DNA from: an uncultured Sutterella sp. | GTDB taxonomy: Bacteria > Pseudomonadota > Gammaproteobacteria > Burkholderiales > Burkholderiaceae_F | Direction: 5' to 3' | Length of the DNA stretch: 64,000 nt | NCBI GenBank assembly: GCA_905213905.1 | Contig: CAJMKD010000006.1 | Location: 37,173-101,172, forward strand | In this document: one piece after another, positions 18,765 to 26,168 of the stretch | How the letters are laid out: every line of letters starts with the position of its first letter | Numbering within the stretch: position 1 is the first letter of the stretch | Translations under genes and position numbers: made by a program | Notes under the pieces: generated by a model | What the model saw: only the letters and a program-made list of their open reading frames with translations | Databases searched by the model: none | Told to the model about the DNA's origin: nothing

Positions 18765-18803
18765 AAACGCCGGGGCCTCGAATAGAGAGGGACCGGCGTT
18801 TTT
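18765..18803 (+). terminator. Terminator between rpsU and yqeY
   Basis: Stem AAACGCCGG (18765-18773) with CCGGCGTTT (18793-18801) and inner CTC/GAG pairing, followed by T. It suggests rpsU is partly transcribed alone. The yqeY ribosome site follows within 35 bases. Confidence 0.75.
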
Positions 18804-18836
18804 GCTTCTGACGACCGCCTCCAAAGGAGAGCTGAA

Positions 18837-19280
18837 ATGATCAAGGACAAAATCAACGAAGACATGAAGAGCGCCATGCGCGCGCACGATACGGCGCGTC
18901 TCGGCACGATCCGCCTGCTGCGCGCTGCCGTCAAGCAGCGCGAAATCGACGAGCAGATCGACGCCACGGACGCGCAGGTGATGGAAGTGATCGCCAAGAT
19001 GGTCAAGCAGCGCCGCGACTCGGTCGAGCAGTACCGCGCGGGCGGCCGCGAAGACCTGGCTCAGAAGGAGCAGGCCGAAATCGACGTTCTTTCGAGCTAC
19101 CTGCCCCAGCAGCTCACGGAAGCCGAAATCAACGCCATCATCGATGAAGCCGTTGCAGCTGCCGGCGTCACGGGCATGGCCGGCATGGGCAAGGTGATGG
19201 GGCTTGTGAAGCCGCGCGTCACGGGCCGCGCCGATCTCGGCAAGGTCTCCGCGCTCGTGAAGGCGCGCCTCACGGCCTGA
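18837..19280 (+). CDS. yqeY: GatB/YqeY domain protein
   Basis: 147 residues, wholly helical YqeY family, related to the tRNA-binding tail of the GatB amidotransferase subunit. Landmarks are the opening IKDKINEDMKSAMRAHDTARLGTIRLLRAA, KQRRDSVEQYRAGGREDLA, EIDVLSSYLPQQL, GMAGMGKVMGLVKP and the end GRADLGKVSALVKARL. AAAGGAGAG gives a strong ribosome site. It is commonly found next to rpsU, as here. The precise role is not established; a tRNA-related or regulatory function is inferred from the domain. Confidence 0.92.
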   Translation: MIKDKINEDMKSAMRAHDTARLGTIRLLRAAVKQREIDEQIDATDAQVMEVIAKMVKQRRDSVEQYRAGGREDLAQKEQAEIDVLSSYLPQQLTEAEINAIIDEAVAAAGVTGMAGMGKVMGLVKPRVTGRADLGKVSALVKARLTA

Positions 19281-19424
19281 GCGCGCTTTTCGGACGTTTT
19301 GTCCTGAAGCGATTTTGCGACTCAGCGCGCGATTGCGGCGGCTTTTCCGCGAAAGGAAGAGCCGCTTTTCTTTTGCAGCGGAAAGTCGACCGAAGAGGCC
19401 GCAACCGCCTACAATGCCCCCACT

Positions 19425-20480
19425 ATGTTAGTTCTAGGCATCGAATCCTCCTGCGACGAAACCGGCGTCGCTCTCATCTCCGACACCGAAGGCCTCCTTG
19501 CGGATGCGCTTCACACGCAGATCGACATGCACCGCGCCTATGGCGGCGTCGTGCCCGAACTCGCCAGCCGCGACCACATCCGGCGCGCCGTTGCGCTCGC
19601 CGACGTCGTGCTCGAGAAGGCAGGGCGCCGGCGCGACGAAATCGACGCCGTGGCCGTTACGGAAGGCCCGGGGCTTGCCGGCGCGCTGCTCGTCGGCGCC
19701 TCCGTCGGCCATGCCATCGGCTGGGCGCTCGATATTCCGGTGATCGGCGTCAATCACATGGAAGGCCATTTGCTCGCCGCCCGGCTGGCGGAACCGAAGC
19801 CCGAATTTCCCTTCCTCGCGCTGCTCGTTTCGGGCGGTCACACCCAGTTCATGAAGGTCGAAGCTTTCGGGCGCTACGAGCTCCTCGGCGAAACGCTCGA
19901 CGACGCCGCAGGCGAAGCCTTCGACAAAACCGCGCAGCTCCTCGGCCTGCCCTACCCGGGCGGCCCTGCCGTTTCGGCGCTTGCAGAAAAAGGAACGCCG
20001 GGCGCCATTGAACTCTCGCGCCCGATGATTCACGCGCCCAACCTCGACATGAGCTTCTCCGGTCTCAAGACTTCAGTGCTCACGGCCGTCAAGCGCGCCC
20101 CTGACCCTGCGGACGAAACCTTCCGCGCCGATCTGGCGCGCGCCTTCGTCGATGCCGTCACCGATGTGCTTTCCCAAAAGCTCATCCGAGCCATGCGCAT
20201 GACGAAGCTCACCGACGTGGTCGTTGCCGGCGGCGTTTCCGCCAACAAGCAGCTTCGGGAAAAGCTCACCGAGGTCGTCAAGCGCCGCCGCGGCCGCATT
20301 TACTTTCCGCCGATGCGCCTTTGCACCGACAACGGCGCCATGATTGCGGCTGCCGGCTTGGCGAGGCTTGAAGCCATGACGCCCGAGGAGCGCGAAGCGC
20401 TCCGGCAGAACACCGCCTTCGGCGTGAAGCCGCGCTGGTCGCTCTCGGCACGGCCGGCAGAAGCAGCAGGCCGCGCCTGA
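19425..20480 (+). CDS. tsaD: tRNA N6-threonylcarbamoyladenosine (t6A37) transferase subunit
   Basis: A 351-residue ASKHA-fold metalloenzyme that, with TsaB and TsaE, transfers threonylcarbamoyl to A37 of ANN-decoding tRNAs. Visible: LGIESSCDETGVALI at the N-terminus, GGVVPELASRDHIRR, metal-ligand HMEGH (His about 111 and 115), LLVSGGHTQF, GEAFDKTAQLLGLPYPGG, VVAGGVSANKQLRE and a final CTDNGAMIA with the third ligand. The ATG at 19425 opens the conserved start; no strong ribosome site is seen. It lies downstream of rpsU and yqeY on the same strand, whereas in related genomes it is usually divergent from rpsU. Confidence 0.96.
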   Translation: MLVLGIESSCDETGVALISDTEGLLADALHTQIDMHRAYGGVVPELASRDHIRRAVALADVVLEKAGRRRDEIDAVAVTEGPGLAGALLVGASVGHAIGWALDIPVIGVNHMEGHLLAARLAEPKPEFPFLALLVSGGHTQFMKVEAFGRYELLGETLDDAAGEAFDKTAQLLGLPYPGGPAVSALAEKGTPGAIELSRPMIHAPNLDMSFSGLKTSVLTAVKRAPDPADETFRADLARAFVDAVTDVLSQKLIRAMRMTKLTDVVVAGGVSANKQLREKLTEVVKRRRGRIYFPPMRLCTDNGAMIAAAGLARLEAMTPEEREALRQNTAFGVKPRWSLSARPAEAAGRA

Positions 20481-20512
20481 TCCCGCAGCCGCCAAGTCGC
20501 ACAACTATTTCG

Positions 20513-20552
20513 GTCCGCCGTGCCGGCAGAGGCTGCGCAGCGGACCTTTTTG
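20513..20552 (+). terminator. Terminator of tsaD
   Basis: GGTCCGC (20513-20519) pairs with GCGGACC (20541-20547), enclosing a smaller hairpin, followed by TTTTTGTTT. Confidence 0.75.
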
Positions 20553-20583
20553 TTTCTGCGCGCCGAATGCTGCGCCCGAGCAA

Positions 20584-20614
20584 TAAAAAAGCCCGGCCTT
20601 TTGAGCCGAGCTTT
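20584..20614 (-). terminator. Terminator of the rpmB-rpmG operon
   Basis: On the minus strand AAGCTCGGC pairs with GCCGGGCTT (one G-T pair) and is followed by TTTTTATT, about 25 bases after the rpmG stop. Confidence 0.8.
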
Positions 20615-20636
20615 CATGCTGGACGAACAGCTTCAA

Positions 20637-20804
20637 TTACTTGAGCTTCGTTTCCTTGTAGACCACGTGCTTACGGGCCACCGGGTCGTACTTCGACATT
20701 TCGAGCTTGCCGCTCGAGTTCTTACGATTCTTCGTCGTCGTGTAGAAGTGGCCGGTACCAGCGGTGGATTCCAGCTTGATCTTTTCGCGAACGCCTTTCG
20801 CCAT
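20637..20804 (-). CDS. rpmG: 50S ribosomal protein L33
   Basis: A 55-residue basic large-subunit protein. The frame reads MAKGVREKIKLESTAGTGHF, then YTTTKNRKN, the conserved KLEMSKYDPVARKHV and ends KETKLK. There are no paired cysteines, so this is the zinc-independent type. AGGAG is seven bases before the ATG at 20804. It lies 17 bases downstream of rpmB on the same strand, the normal rpmB-rpmG pair. Confidence 0.97.
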   Translation of the reverse strand: MAKGVREKIKLESTAGTGHFYTTTKNRKNSSGKLEMSKYDPVARKHVVYKETKLK

Positions 20805-20821
20805 GGTGAATCTCCTTCAGA

Positions 20822-21055
20822 TTAGATTTCGCCGCGGGCGCGAAGGTCCGCAAGAACCGCATCGATGCCGAGCTTGTCGACAGTGCGCAGGCCGGCATTC
20901 GTCAGACGAAGACGGACCCAACGGTTTTCGCTTTCAACCCAGAAGCGGCGATACTGCAGATTCGGCATGAAGCGACGCTTGGTCTTGTTGTTAGCGTGCG
21001 AGACCTGATGGCCGACCATCGGCGCCTTACCGGTGACTTGACACACTCGTGCCAT
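20822..21055 (-). CDS. rpmB: 50S ribosomal protein L28
   Basis: 77 residues, beginning MARVCQVTGKAPMVGHQVSH and continuing ANNKTKRRFMPNLQ, RFWVESENRWVRLRLTNAGLR, with the expected end ADLRARGEI. The ATG at 21055, with GGAG seven to ten bases upstream, is preferred over an in-frame TTG six bases earlier. First gene of the rpmB-rpmG operon. Confidence 0.97.
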   Translation of the reverse strand: MARVCQVTGKAPMVGHQVSHANNKTKRRFMPNLQYRRFWVESENRWVRLRLTNAGLRTVDKLGIDAVLADLRARGEI

Positions 21056-21427
21056 CTTCAACTCCAGTCTTAATTGAGTAATAGCGCCTGACGGGCCATC
21101 CTTTTGCGAGGGGCCGCGCGAGCGCTGAAAAAAGAAAGATTGTACGTCAAACCCTTAGAGCGTCGCCACAGGGCCGAGCGGTCCTGCTTGGCTCCCCACA
21201 GTGTCAGTACAGGGATCCAGGAAACGCGAGATTTCTGACGCGGAGCGCATTGTACTCGTTTCAAGGGCTTTGTGTGCAGAAAGAGTCGATTTTATTTAAT
21301 CTTTCTTGCTGCGTCCACATCGCGCCCGTCGTTTCTGCGCCGATCCGTCGATTCGGCTCTTCAGAGCAGCCGTCCTGACGACTCGCCGCTTCGCGCGGGC
21401 GCCCATTTCCCGAAAGGATAGATTGCC
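21056..21427. other. Intergenic region between rpmB and ispH
   Basis: A 372-base divergent promoter region. On the minus strand a candidate rpmB promoter is listed separately. On the plus strand TTGTGT (21270-21275) and TATTTA (21293-21298), 17 bases apart, are a weak candidate for ispH. No ORF or RNA gene is seen. Confidence 0.4.
21139..21168 (-). promoter_or_regulatory. Candidate rpmB promoter
   Basis: On the minus strand TGGCGA (21163-21168), an 18-base spacer and TACAAT (21139-21144). The -10 is strong and the -35 is poor. Confidence 0.35.
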
Positions 21428-22393
21428 ATGCAGGTTCTTCTCGCACAGCCGCGCGGCTTCTGCGCCGGCGTCACGCGCGCCATTGCGATCGTCGAGCGCG
21501 CGCTTGCCATTTACGGCGCCCCCATATACGTGCGCCATGAAATCGTGCACAACCGCACCGTGGTCGAAAACCTGCGCGCCCGCGGCGCCGTCTTCGTTGA
21601 CGACCTCGCAGAAGTGCCCGAAGGCGCCACGCTCGTCTTCTCGGCGCACGGCGTGCCGCTTTCGGTCGCGCGCGAAGCCGAAGCGCGCGGCTTTCGCGTC
21701 TTCGACGCCACCTGCCCCCTTGTGACGAAAGTGCATCGAGAGGTCGGCCGCTGGCGCGAAGAAGGCCGCCGCATCATCATGATCGGCCACGCCGGCCACC
21801 CAGAAGTCGAAGGCACGATGGGACAAGTGCCCGACGGCATCAGCCTCGTCGAGAAGCCCGAAGACGTTGCCGCCCTTCCCTACGGCAACGACGTGCCGCT
21901 CGCCTTCGTCACGCAGACGACGATCAGCGCCGACGACAGCCACGACGTCATTGAGGCGCTCCGGAGCCGCTACCCCGGCATCGAGTCGCCCAAGCGCCAG
22001 GACATCTGCTACGCAACGCAGAACCGCCAGGAAGCCGTCAAGCAGCTCGCGCTTTCGGGCGTCGACGTCGTGCTCGTGATCGGGTCCGTGACGAGCTCCA
22101 ACTCCAACCGGCTTCGCGAAGTGGCGGAACGCCAGGGCGTGCGCGCCTATCTCGTCGATTCTGCCGAACACGTCGACCCCGCCTGGCTCGAAGGCGTCGA
22201 GCGCGTCGGCATCACAGCCGGCGCCTCTGCACCCGAGTCGCTCGTGCAGGGCGTCGTCGAGTGGCTGCGCGCGCATGCGGGCGCCACAAGCGTGAAGGCG
22301 CTCGAAGGCGAAGAAGAAAACGTTGCTTTTCCGCTCCCGAAAGGCTTGTGGGAAAGCGATCTCGCAGAAGCGCAGCAAGCGCGCGGCCGATGA
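21428..22393 (+). CDS. ispH: 4-hydroxy-3-methylbut-2-enyl diphosphate reductase (IspH/LytB)
   Basis: A 321-residue iron-sulfur enzyme making IPP and DMAPP, the last step of the MEP isoprenoid pathway. The three cluster cysteines are visible in RGFCAGV (residue 12), DATCPLV (about 96) and RQDICYATQNRQEAV (about 196). Other signatures are YVRHEIVHN, the TQTTIS segment, GSVTSSNSNRL and GITAGASAPE. The start is supported by AAAGGA ten bases upstream and by the conserved MQVLLAQPRGFCAGV opening. It stands alone; ybaK follows about 210 bases later. Confidence 0.97.
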   Translation: MQVLLAQPRGFCAGVTRAIAIVERALAIYGAPIYVRHEIVHNRTVVENLRARGAVFVDDLAEVPEGATLVFSAHGVPLSVAREAEARGFRVFDATCPLVTKVHREVGRWREEGRRIIMIGHAGHPEVEGTMGQVPDGISLVEKPEDVAALPYGNDVPLAFVTQTTISADDSHDVIEALRSRYPGIESPKRQDICYATQNRQEAVKQLALSGVDVVLVIGSVTSSNSNRLREVAERQGVRAYLVDSAEHVDPAWLEGVERVGITAGASAPESLVQGVVEWLRAHAGATSVKALEGEEENVAFPLPKGLWESDLAEAQQARGR

Positions 22394-22606
22394 GGCCGTG
22401 CTGCGCCTGTTGACGCAGGTTGACGCTGGTTGACGACTTCACGAGGCTCGCGCAGCTGCGCCGCAGGCGAGCGGCCGCAGTTGCGCGTACGCCCATAAAA
22501 ACCGAGCGGCCTCGCCGCAACTTCGGCAGAATTGAGCGTCGCAGACTCGCCGTCTGCGCGCCGCCGACAGTTTTGTCCGCGGGCCTTCTATTCGGAGAAT
22601 TTCATT

Positions 22607-23104
22607 TTGGCTAAGTCTCAGCATCAAAGCCTCACGCCGGCCACGCAGTGGCTCAAGGCGCACAAAATCCCCTTCGAGGAACGCTCTTACGAATACGTTG
22701 AGCACGGCGGCACGGCGCTTGCGGCGTCTGCCTGCGGGATTGATCACCACCACGTCATCAAGACGCTCATCATGGAGGACGAGCACGCCAAGCCGCTCGT
22801 CATCCTGATGCACGGCGACTGCGAAGTCTCGACGAAGAACCTCGCGCGCCAGATCGGCGTGAAGCACGTTGCGCCCTGCAAGCCCGAACAGGCGCAGCGC
22901 AATTCCGGCTACTTCGTGGGCGGCACAAGCCCCTTCGGCACCAAGAAGAAGATGCCCGTCTACGTCGAAGCGTCGATCCTCGAGCTGGACTACATCTTCA
23001 TCAACGGCGGCCGCCGCGGCTACCAGGTGGGCATCGACCCGAAGGTGCTGCGCGACGTGCTCGGCGCGATCCCAGTCAACTGCGCCCTCGCTAAGGAAGA
23101 CTGA
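22607..23104 (+). CDS. ybaK: YbaK/EbsC-type Cys-tRNA(Pro) deacylase
   Basis: 165 residues. YbaK proteins clear cysteine wrongly attached to tRNA-Pro. The fold landmarks are TPATQWLKAHKIPFEERSYE, IKTLIMEDEHAKPLVILMHG (containing the conserved Lys), VSTKNLARQIG, GYFVGGTSPFGTKKKMPV and NGGRRGYQVGIDP. The frame runs further upstream but that part is not protein-like. TTG at 22607, preceded by GGAG (22594-22597), gives MAKSQHQSLTPATQWL and is the likely start. With the ProX-like protein at 10535 the window encodes two trans-editing enzymes. Confidence 0.9.
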   Translation: MAKSQHQSLTPATQWLKAHKIPFEERSYEYVEHGGTALAASACGIDHHHVIKTLIMEDEHAKPLVILMHGDCEVSTKNLARQIGVKHVAPCKPEQAQRNSGYFVGGTSPFGTKKKMPVYVEASILELDYIFINGGRRGYQVGIDPKVLRDVLGAIPVNCALAKED

Positions 23105-23113
23105 GTCCCGCCC

Positions 23114-24079
23114 TCACCCTCGGCTGCCGAGCCACCCGGGCAGCCGGCCGGCTTCTTCGGCAATGACGGCGCGCAGCCACTGATGCGAAGGACTTTTGTC
23201 CGTGCGCTCGTGCCAAAGCATGATCGGATCCCACGGACAGTGCGCGAAGACCGGGTCTTCGCAGTGCGTCACAGGCAGAAGCCGCTCGAGAAAGCGCGCC
23301 GTCTCGAGCGGTAGCGTAAGAAGGTCGTCCGAGTCCACGAGAAAGAATGCAGCGGCAAGAAAGTGCGGCATCGTCACCGAATAACGCGCGCAGACCGCCT
23401 GCTCGTCAAGAATCTCGCGAAGGCCGCCCCCCGACGCCTTCTTCAGAACAATCCCGATGCGCGCATAAGGCGCAAGATCCTCGGCGACGAGCGGGCGGCG
23501 GCGCCTCGTTTCATCGAGCGGATGACCTTTGCGCATGATGAGCACGTGCTCGGAGGTGAGCAGCGTCTTTTTATGGAAGCTCGGGCCGAGGCTGAGCGAG
23601 TGATCGCAGAAAACCGCGAGATCCGTTTCGCCCGAGCGAAGTTCATCAAAGACCGTGTCTTCGAGCATGCGCACTCGAAAGTTCATATGAGGCGCTTCGC
23701 TTCGAAGCCGCGCCATGGCAGGAAGCAGAATCGTCGCAGCGGCGTTGTCGGGCGCCGAAATGCAGAAGGTTTCCGAAGAACGCGCGGGCGAAAAAGCCGC
23801 CCGCGGCCTCGAAAGCGCTTCGAGCGCCTCGAGCACGCGCTCGAATTCCGGCGCCATGTCGAGCATCCGCTGCGTGGGCACCATCTCGCCGCCGCTTCGC
23901 ACAAAAAGCTTGTCGCCCAGAATTTCGCGCGCAGTCTTGAGGTCGCGCGAAGCCGTGCCGATGCTCACGCCGAGCGCGAGCGCCGTTTTTGAGAGCTGCG
24001 GCTCGCGTAGAAGCGCAAGCAGCAGGCGCAGCATGCGGACTTCGAGCTCGGGGTGCGATGAATTTTTTAAAAAGCTCAT
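23114..24079 (-). CDS. LysR-family transcriptional regulator
   Basis: 321 residues. The N-terminal winged helix-turn-helix (about 14-75) reads LRLLLALLREPQLSKTALAL, then GVSIGTASRDLKTAREILGD and KLFVRSGGEMVPTQRM. From ~100 to the end is a periplasmic-binding-protein-like effector domain. It is divergent from assT with about 140 bases between, the usual arrangement for a LysR regulator and its target, so control of assT by this protein is inferred. The effector is unknown. The 3' end converges with ybaK, leaving a nine-base gap with no terminator. Confidence 0.92.
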   Translation of the reverse strand: MSFLKNSSHPELEVRMLRLLLALLREPQLSKTALALGVSIGTASRDLKTAREILGDKLFVRSGGEMVPTQRMLDMAPEFERVLEALEALSRPRAAFSPARSSETFCISAPDNAAATILLPAMARLRSEAPHMNFRVRMLEDTVFDELRSGETDLAVFCDHSLSLGPSFHKKTLLTSEHVLIMRKGHPLDETRRRRPLVAEDLAPYARIGIVLKKASGGGLREILDEQAVCARYSVTMPHFLAAAFFLVDSDDLLTLPLETARFLERLLPVTHCEDPVFAHCPWDPIMLWHERTDKSPSHQWLRAVIAEEAGRLPGWLGSRG

Positions 24080-24089
24080 TTCTAAAATT

Positions 24090-24119
24090 TTGATTCTGTG
24101 CCGAGGAATATCAGACTAT
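24090..24119 (+). promoter_or_regulatory. Candidate assT promoter
   Basis: TTGATT (24090-24095), an 18-base spacer and GACTAT (24114-24119), about 100 bases before the assT start in the LysR-assT gap. The poor -10 would fit an activator-dependent promoter. Confidence 0.3.
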
Positions 24120-24220
24120 CGACGGTCACGCGGTTTTCCTAGACTTTCTTCGTCATGCGGCAGAGTGCGGTTTTTCTCTGCTTCCGGCTCTGCCGCAGGG
24201 ACTTTCAAGGAAGACCACAA

Positions 24221-26050
24221 ATGCATCATACCGTCAAAGTTCTCACGATCGCCGTTGCCGCCGCATGCGCCGCCGGCGCCGCCATGGCCATGGGAGGCGC
24301 ATCGGGCGCCAACGTCACCTACGCCGTTCAGGGCCACATCGGCGAAGTCGTCTGGAATCCGTACAAGATTGCGCCGCTCACGGCCGTCATCCGCAACGGC
24401 GGCTACGAGCTGAAGGACGTGCACGTGCGCATCGTGCCCAAGATGGGCGGCCAGGAAATCGCCTACGACGTCTCCCGCCGCCAGCTCCTCACGCACGCGG
24501 GCGTGCCTGTCTTCGGCCTTTATCCCGACTACGTCAACACCGTCGAAGTGAGCTACACGCGCGTCTTCCAGGGCAAGGAAGAAAAGTTCGAAGACCGCTA
24601 TCAGTTCTATGCGCCGCCTGTCTACACGATGAGCAACGGCACGCCGATGCAGACGACGACGATGTTCAATGCCAAGCCCGAAAAAGTCGATCCGGCCTTC
24701 AAGGACCGTCTCTACCTCATCGACAATCAGCTTTATTCCGCCGCGCCGCAGGGCGGCCGCTTCGTCTGGAACAACCCGACGGGCGGCGCGCTCGAATGGG
24801 CATTCAATTCTGAAGTGGGCATCATCGACACGACGGGCGCCGTGCGCTGGTATCTGATGAATACGCTCATCAACGACACCGAGGATCCCTGGTCTTCGGG
24901 CTTCATGATGGGCTTCCAGCAGGCCAAGGACGGCGCGCTCACCTGGGGCTTCGGACAGCGCTACGTGAAGTACGACCTGCTCGGGCGTGAAATCTGGAAC
25001 CGCCGCCTGCCTTCGGGCTATGCCGATTATTCGCATGCCTTCGACAACATGCAGAACGGCAACTCGCTGCTGCGCGTTTCCTCGGCCGACTACCGACGCG
25101 CGGACAACAAGCGCGTGCACACGGTGCGCGACGTCATCATTGAAGTCGATCCGAACGGCGGCGTCGTGGATGAGTGGAAGCTCATGGAAATTCTTGATCC
25201 GTACCGCGACAACGTGATCAAGGTGCTCGACCAGGGCGCCGTCTGCCTCAACATCGACGCGTCGAAGTCCGGGCAGACGCTCTCGGCAGAAGAGCTCGCC
25301 AAGCAGGAAGCCGACGGCGTCTTCGGCGACGTCGCGGGCGTCGGTCCCGGCCGCAACTGGGCGCACGTCAATTCCGTCGACTACGATCCGACCGACGATT
25401 CGATCATCATCTCTTCGCGCCACCAGTCGGCCGTCGTGAAGATCGGCCGCGACAAGAAGGTGAAGTGGATTCTCGCCTCGCCCGAAGGCTGGAAGGGCGA
25501 TCTTGCCAAGAAGGTGCTCACGCCGGTCGACAAGAACGGCAACAAGATCAAGTGCGAAGACTCGAAGTGCGAGGGCGGCTTCGACTGGTCCTGGACGCAG
25601 CATACGGCCTGGCGCATCGACGAAAAATCGACAGCGGACGTCACCTACATCACGGTCTTCGACAACGGCGACGCGCGCGGCATGGAGCAGCCTGCACTGC
25701 AGGACGACAAATACACGCGCGGCGTGATCTACAAAATCGACCAGAAGAAGATGACGGTCGAGCAGGTCTGGACGGTCGGGCAGGATCTCGGCCACGCAGC
25801 CTTCAGCCCCGTGACGGGCCTCACGCAGTACCAGGCCGACAAGAACTCCGTCGTCGTCTTCTATTCGACCGCCGGCCTCTCCTTCGACCTGCACGCGGGC
25901 GGCGGCGCCATGGATGCGGCGATGCCGCAGCCCCTCATCGCCGAGTACCGCTGGGGCGAGACGGAACCGGCCGTGAAGATTCGCTTGAAGGACGCTTTCG
26001 GCTATCAGGCCTTCCCGATCAGCGTTGAAAAGGCCTTCACGAATAACTGA
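24221..26050 (+). CDS. assT: Periplasmic arylsulfate sulfotransferase (AssT)
   Basis: 609 residues with a Sec signal peptide (cleavage near AMA, residue ~23). AssT moves sulfate from one phenol ester to another phenol without PAPS. The active-site set known from the uropathogenic E. coli enzyme is present with matching spacing: His in YSHAFDN (~272), His in WAHVNS (~382), Arg in SSRHQS (~400) and the catalytic His in WTQHTAWR (~461, modified transiently by sulfate). The structural disulfide pair is at Cys ~445 and ~450 (CEDSKC). AAGGAAG precedes the ATG at 24221. In E. coli the gene travels with dsbL-dsbI; neither is present here. A LysR regulator is divergent. Confidence 0.95.
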   Translation: MHHTVKVLTIAVAAACAAGAAMAMGGASGANVTYAVQGHIGEVVWNPYKIAPLTAVIRNGGYELKDVHVRIVPKMGGQEIAYDVSRRQLLTHAGVPVFGLYPDYVNTVEVSYTRVFQGKEEKFEDRYQFYAPPVYTMSNGTPMQTTTMFNAKPEKVDPAFKDRLYLIDNQLYSAAPQGGRFVWNNPTGGALEWAFNSEVGIIDTTGAVRWYLMNTLINDTEDPWSSGFMMGFQQAKDGALTWGFGQRYVKYDLLGREIWNRRLPSGYADYSHAFDNMQNGNSLLRVSSADYRRADNKRVHTVRDVIIEVDPNGGVVDEWKLMEILDPYRDNVIKVLDQGAVCLNIDASKSGQTLSAEELAKQEADGVFGDVAGVGPGRNWAHVNSVDYDPTDDSIIISSRHQSAVVKIGRDKKVKWILASPEGWKGDLAKKVLTPVDKNGNKIKCEDSKCEGGFDWSWTQHTAWRIDEKSTADVTYITVFDNGDARGMEQPALQDDKYTRGVIYKIDQKKMTVEQVWTVGQDLGHAAFSPVTGLTQYQADKNSVVVFYSTAGLSFDLHAGGGAMDAAMPQPLIAEYRWGETEPAVKIRLKDAFGYQAFPISVEKAFTNN

Positions 26051-26106
26051 TTTCCTTCAGGACCTGGATCAAGATCCCGGGCGCGCTGATGAAGCGCGCC
26101 CCATGG

Positions 26107-26143
26107 AAAAAGAGCCGTCCGGCTTGTTCGGGCGGCTCTTTCT
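26107..26143. terminator. Bidirectional terminator between assT and rsmB
   Basis: AGAGCCGTCCG pairs with CGGGCGGCTCT, with A and T runs on opposite sides so it can act on both strands of these convergent genes. Confidence 0.8.
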
Positions 26144-26168
26144 TCTATTTTTTCACGCTTGCGGCGCC

